NCBI RefSeq assembly: GCF_002154575.1 | Contig: NZ_MUBA01000109.1 | Coordinates: 1 to 52,741, forward strand | Direction: 5' to 3' | Source of the DNA: Streptomyces bobili | Lineage (GTDB): Bacteria; Actinomycetota; Actinomycetes; Streptomycetales; Streptomycetaceae | Length of the DNA stretch: 52,741 nt | Shown here: positions 49,790 through 52,741 of the stretch, one piece after another | Numbering within the stretch: position 1 is the first letter of the stretch | Layout: every line of letters starts with the position of its first letter | The notes under the pieces: generated by a model | What the model saw: only the letters and a program-made list of their open reading frames with translations | The model's database searches: none | What the model was told of the DNA's origin: nothing | Made by a program: the position numbers and the translations under genes

Positions 49790-50176
49790 GTGGCCCGTTC
49801 GCTCGACGGCCTGGTCCTGGCCCCGGTGGCCGACCAGGCCCCAGGTCAGGTCGGTACCCGCACCCGCTTCACGTACCGCGAGCGGGACGGCGTGATCTGG
49901 GCCGACTATGCGGGCGGCGACGTCGTACGCGGGCACCTGGTGGGTGTCCGGGAGGGGGACCGGCTGGACTTCCGGTACGTCCAGCTGGGGCACGACGGGA
50001 CGACGTCGTCCGGGCACTGCGTGTCGGCGGTCGTCGAGCTGCCCGACGGGCGGCTGCGCCTCGACGAGACCTGGGAGTGGGAGTCGCGGCCGGGCAGCGG
50101 CACCAGCGTGGTGGAGCAGGTCACGGAGCACGGTCGTGGAACGGGACGGCTGACTGACGATCCGTCAGTTGTCTAA
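49790..50176 (+). CDS. Conserved hypothetical beta-rich protein
   Basis: 128 aa from GTG 49790 with AAGGGAG upstream. Soluble, alternating beta strands (LVLAPVADQAPGQVGTRTRFTYRERDGVIWADYAGGDVVRGHLVG ... LRLDETWEWESRPGSGTSVVEQV), resembling a small lipocalin-like barrel. Some database entries of this family carry the name N-acetylglutamate synthase, which nothing in the sequence supports. Ends 9 bases before the reductase gene, so the two are probably co-transcribed. Confidence 0.75.
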   Translation: MARSLDGLVLAPVADQAPGQVGTRTRFTYRERDGVIWADYAGGDVVRGHLVGVREGDRLDFRYVQLGHDGTTSSGHCVSAVVELPDGRLRLDETWEWESRPGSGTSVVEQVTEHGRGTGRLTDDPSVV

Positions 50177-50185
50177 GGTGATCAG

Positions 50186-51427
50186 GTGAGCGAACAGAGG
50201 CGGGAAGAAGACAGGCCGGCGCAGCGGCGGGTGGTCGTCGTCGGCGCGGGCATGGCCGGCGTGCAGACCGCGGTCGCCCTGCGCGAACAGGGCTTCGACG
50301 GGACGGTGACCCTCATCGGCGCCGAACCCCACCAGCCCTACGACCGGCCCCCGCTGTCCAAGGCCGTCCTCCTGGGCACGGCCGAGCACTCCGCCTTCGA
50401 CGTCGACTTCGAGAGCCTGGGCGTCGAACTCCGCCTCGGCACCGAGGCCCTCGGCGTGCGCCCCGCCGACCATGAACTGGACACCGGCTCCGGGCCCGTC
50501 CCGTACGACGTCCTCGTGCTCGCCACCGGCGCCGAACCGATCCGGCTGCCCGGCGCCGAGGGCGTCCCCGGCGTCCATCTGCTGCGCACCCTGGACGACG
50601 CCGAACGGCTGCGCCCGGTCCTCGCCCGTCGGCACGCCGTCGTGGTCGTCGGCGCCGGCTGGATCGGCGCCGAGTTCGCCACCGCCGCGCGCGAGGCCGG
50701 CTGCGCGGTCACCGTCGTGGAGGCCGCGGACCGGCCGCTGGCCGGCGCCCTGCCCGCCGAGGTCACCGCCCCGATGACCGCCTGGTACGCCGACAGCGGC
50801 ACCGAACTGCGCACCCACGCGCGCGTGGAGCGCGTCGAGCCCGGCGCGGTCCTGCTCGACGACGGGTCCCGGCTGCCGGCCGACGCCGTCGTGGTCGGCA
50901 TCGGCGCCCGCCCCGCCACGGCCTGGCTGACCGGCTCGGGCGTCGAGCTGGGCCCGCACGGCGAGGTCGTGGCCGACGCGAGCCTGTGCACGTCCGTGCC
51001 CGACGTGTACGCGGTCGGCGACTGCGCATCCTTCCCCTCCGGGCGGTACGGCGAACGCCTCCTCGTCCACCACTGGGACAACGCCCTCCAGGGCCCGCGC
51101 ACGGTCGCCGCCAACATCCTCGGCTCGGCCACCGGCGAGGCCCCCGCGGTCTACGACCCGGTGCCGTACTTCTGGTCGGAGCAGTTCGGCCGCTTCGTCC
51201 AGTACGCCGGCCACCACACCGGTGCCGACACCACCCTGTGGCGCGGCGACCCCGCCGGACCGGCCTGGACGGTCTGCTGGCTGCGCGGTGACCGCCTGGT
51301 CGCCCTGCTGGCGGTGGGCCGCCCCCGCGACCTCGCGCAGGGCCGCCGGCTGATCGAGTCGGGCCCGCCGATGAACCCCGAGCTGCTCGCGGACCCGGCG
51401 ACGCCACTCAAGACGGCGACGGCGTAG
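50186..51427 (+). CDS. NAD(P)/FAD ferredoxin reductase-type oxidoreductase
   Basis: 413 aa. Two Rossmann folds: FAD site VVVVGAGMAGVQTAVAL near 12 and NAD(P)H site VVVVGAGWIGAEFATAA near 155, then VYAVGDCASF and a C-terminal reductase domain. Same family as putidaredoxin/rhodocoxin reductases, which feed electrons to ferredoxins for P450s or dioxygenases. GTG start; TAAGGT six bases upstream allows a leaderless message, while AAGGTGATC could serve as ribosome-binding site. No redox partner adjacent. Confidence 0.92.
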   Translation: MSEQRREEDRPAQRRVVVVGAGMAGVQTAVALREQGFDGTVTLIGAEPHQPYDRPPLSKAVLLGTAEHSAFDVDFESLGVELRLGTEALGVRPADHELDTGSGPVPYDVLVLATGAEPIRLPGAEGVPGVHLLRTLDDAERLRPVLARRHAVVVVGAGWIGAEFATAAREAGCAVTVVEAADRPLAGALPAEVTAPMTAWYADSGTELRTHARVERVEPGAVLLDDGSRLPADAVVVGIGARPATAWLTGSGVELGPHGEVVADASLCTSVPDVYAVGDCASFPSGRYGERLLVHHWDNALQGPRTVAANILGSATGEAPAVYDPVPYFWSEQFGRFVQYAGHHTGADTTLWRGDPAGPAWTVCWLRGDRLVALLAVGRPRDLAQGRRLIESGPPMNPELLADPATPLKTATA

Positions 51428-51437
51428 GCGACGGGCC

Positions 51438-51498
51438 GGCGGGCGGCTCCACCCGGCGAGAAGGGCTCGCGGGCGGCTCCACCCGGCAAGAGGAGGCT
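51438..51498 (+). repeat. Tandem 30-bp direct repeat
   Basis: Two copies of a unit beginning GCGGGCGGCTCCACCCGGC, at 51438-51467 and 51468-51498, differing by two substitutions and one inserted base. It lies between the reductase gene and the Rv2175c-like gene. No function evident. Confidence 0.7.
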
Positions 51499-51537
51499 CG
51501 GCTACCGGCTGTCGGTCCGGGATGGCAGTCTTGAGGG

Positions 51538-51903
51538 GTGACCGAGATTGACGCAAAGACCGATGCTCTCGTACCTGCCTGGCTCACCCTGCCCGACATC
51601 GCGGAGATGCTCGACATCGACGTGGTGCGTGCGCGGCAGCTGGTCAAGGACGGCCAGCTCATCGCCGTACGCCGTGGTGAGAACAGGGCGCTGCACGTCC
51701 CCGCCGCCTTCATCGACGAGGACAAGGTGGTCAAGGGCCTGGTAGGGACCCTGACCCTGCTGCGGGACGACGGCTATTCGGACGAAGAGATGCTGGAATG
51801 GCTGTTCACCCCGGACCCGTCCCTGCCCGGGACGCCGGCGCAGGCCCTGGCGGAGAACCGCGGCACGGAGGTGAAGCGTCGCGCCCAGGCGCTCGCCGTC
51901 TGA
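51538..51903 (+). CDS. Rv2175c-family DNA-binding protein
   Basis: 121 aa. N-terminal winged helix-turn-helix (WLTLPDIAEMLDIDVVRARQLVKDGQLIAVRRGENRALHVPAAFI) and a C-terminal helical part (GLVGTLTLLRDDGYSDEEMLEWLF). In M. tuberculosis Rv2175c binds DNA and is phosphorylated by the adjacent PASTA kinase PknL, which lowers DNA binding. Here a PASTA kinase gene begins about 4.2 kb away. GTG start with GAGGGG close upstream. Confidence 0.9.
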   Translation: MTEIDAKTDALVPAWLTLPDIAEMLDIDVVRARQLVKDGQLIAVRRGENRALHVPAAFIDEDKVVKGLVGTLTLLRDDGYSDEEMLEWLFTPDPSLPGTPAQALAENRGTEVKRRAQALAV

Positions 51904-52073
51904 GCCGGACATCCGCTCCGTAGAGCCCACAGCGCCCGGCAGAGGCCGCTTCCAGAGCCTCGCCGGCCCGAACACGACGATCAGGTGTGCGGCCGTGGCC
52001 GCCCGTCGCGACCGCACACCGCCGCACCGGGGGAGGCCCCGGCGCGCCACCGACCGCCCCGGGGGACCCACGC

Positions 52074-52721
52074 ATGCCCGACACCGCCCGCTCCCAGCTC
52101 GCCGACGCCCGCCTCTATCTCTGCACGGACGCCCGCAGGCGCCAGGGCGACCTCCCGGAGTTCCTGGACGCGGTCCTCGCGAGCGGCGTCGACATCGTGC
52201 AGCTCCGGGACAAGGGCATGGAGGCGGCGGAGGAGCTGGAGCACCTGGAGGTGTTCGCCGACGCCTGCGCCCGCCACGGCAGACTGCTCGCCGTCAACGA
52301 CCGGGCGGACATCGCCCATGCCGCCGACGCGGCCGTCCTCCACCTCGGCCAGGGCGACCTGCCCGTGCCCGCGGCCCGTGCCCTCCTCGGCGACGGCGTC
52401 CTGATCGGCCGCTCGACGCACAGCGAGGCGGAGGCGGACGCCGCGGCCGTCCAGGAGGGCGTCGACTACTTCTGCACCGGCCCGTGCTGGCCCACCCCCA
52501 CCAAGCCCGGCCGCCCGGCCCCCGGCCTCGGCCTGGTCCGGCACACGGCGGCGACGGGCACCGAGCGCCCCTGGTTCGCGATCGGCGGCATCGACCTCGG
52601 CAACCTCGACGAGGTGCTCGAGGCGGGCGCCCGCCGGGTCGTGGTCGTCCGGGCGATCACGGAGGCCGACGATCCGGGCGCCGCGGCGGCGGCGTTCGCC
52701 GAGCGGCTGCGCGCGATCTGA
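52074..52721 (+). CDS. thiE: Thiamine phosphate synthase (ThiE)
   Basis: 215 aa from ATG 52074 ([19 protein letters not shown]); the open frame back to 51987 is not family-like. Joins hydroxymethylpyrimidine diphosphate to thiazole phosphate. TIM barrel with [16 protein letters not shown], the [18 protein letters not shown] loop and FAIGGIDL. Divergent in orientation from thiOSG and 2.4 kb from it, without its own TPP riboswitch. The 170 bases before it show no clear promoter. Confidence 0.95.
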   Translation: MPDTARSQLADARLYLCTDARRRQGDLPEFLDAVLASGVDIVQLRDKGMEAAEELEHLEVFADACARHGRLLAVNDRADIAHAADAAVLHLGQGDLPVPAARALLGDGVLIGRSTHSEAEADAAAVQEGVDYFCTGPCWPTPTKPGRPAPGLGLVRHTAATGTERPWFAIGGIDLGNLDEVLEAGARRVVVVRAITEADDPGAAAAAFAERLRAI

Positions 52722-52741
52722 GCCTGCCGCCGCCGGGCGGG

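Noticed and set aside
49790..50176. N-acetylglutamate synthase
   Set aside because: No GNAT acetyl-CoA motif in the 128 residues; the name appears to be a database carry-over.
50165..51556. 463-codon minus-strand frame opposite the FAD reductase
   Set aside because: Gly/Ala/Asp-rich shadow without motifs.

Overview
The window is chromosomal DNA from a high-GC actinomycete, almost certainly Streptomyces. The base composition, GTG/TTG starts, frequent 4-bp stop/start overlaps, actinobacterial bc1-aa3 respiratory genes (diheme QcrC, lipoprotein CtaC, CtaF), and the gene order (ctaCDF, ctaE-qcrCAB-trpD, glkA, macRS-like, pfkA, aroH, pkaF-like, thiOSG, thiE) all fit the S. coelicolor chromosome around SCO2156 to SCO2104, as I recall it. 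No tRNA, rRNA, CRISPR, phage or plasmid module was seen. Coding density is about 90 percent.

Layout. 1-9.5 kb: cytochrome c oxidase and the bc1 complex, split by a lipoprotein L,D-transpeptidase and an atypical receiver protein. 9.6-12.5 kb: trpD, then a SAM-IV-type riboswitch ahead of a class V aminotransferase. 12.5-19 kb: stand-alone RAM protein, rhomboid, zinc-ribbon and NYN-domain proteins, two tandem NlpC/P60 cell-wall hydrolases, and a gluzincin-like lipoprotein. 19-27.3 kb: a PadR/MATE cassette with a strong palindromic operator, a GT87 and a PimB'-like GT4 mannosyltransferase, a MITE-like repeat, secreted cholesterol oxidase, and FadD15-like acyl-CoA ligase. 27.5-35 kb: metallophosphoesterase, SRPBCC protein, ArsA-like protein with an altered P-loop, small unknown, glucokinase, EEP hydrolase, acidic membrane protein, alpha/beta hydrolase, PlsC. 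35-43 kb: a two-component system, phosphofructokinase, 2-hydroxyacid dehydrogenase, a fused anthranilate synthase with a Trp leader-peptide attenuator, class II DAHP synthase, and the iron-storage pair bfd/bfr. 43.7-52.7 kb: molybdopterin oxidoreductase, endonuclease IV, PASTA Ser/Thr kinase, thiOSG under a TPP riboswitch, a FAD reductase, an Rv2175c-like DNA-binding protein and thiE.

How the genes fit together. Much of this window parallels, in content and roughly in order, the M. tuberculosis Rv2175c-Rv2200c block and the C. glutamicum cg2388-cg2409 block: terminal respiration, trpD, NlpC/P60 proteins, PIM-type mannosyltransferases, FadD15, SRPBCC and ArsA-like proteins, PlsC, class II DAHP synthase, a PASTA kinase and its DNA-binding partner. 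It therefore looks like an old actinobacterial envelope, respiration and aromatic-biosynthesis neighbourhood. Streptomyces-specific cassettes (PadR/MATE, MITE plus cholesterol oxidase, L,D-transpeptidase) have been placed into it. The most notable non-coding signals are a perfect 22-bp inverted repeat covering the ctaC ribosome-binding site, the SAM-IV element with a 6-codon upstream ORF, the complete trp attenuator, and the PadR operator. The least understood protein group is the SRPBCC / ArsA-like / DUF5304-like row.
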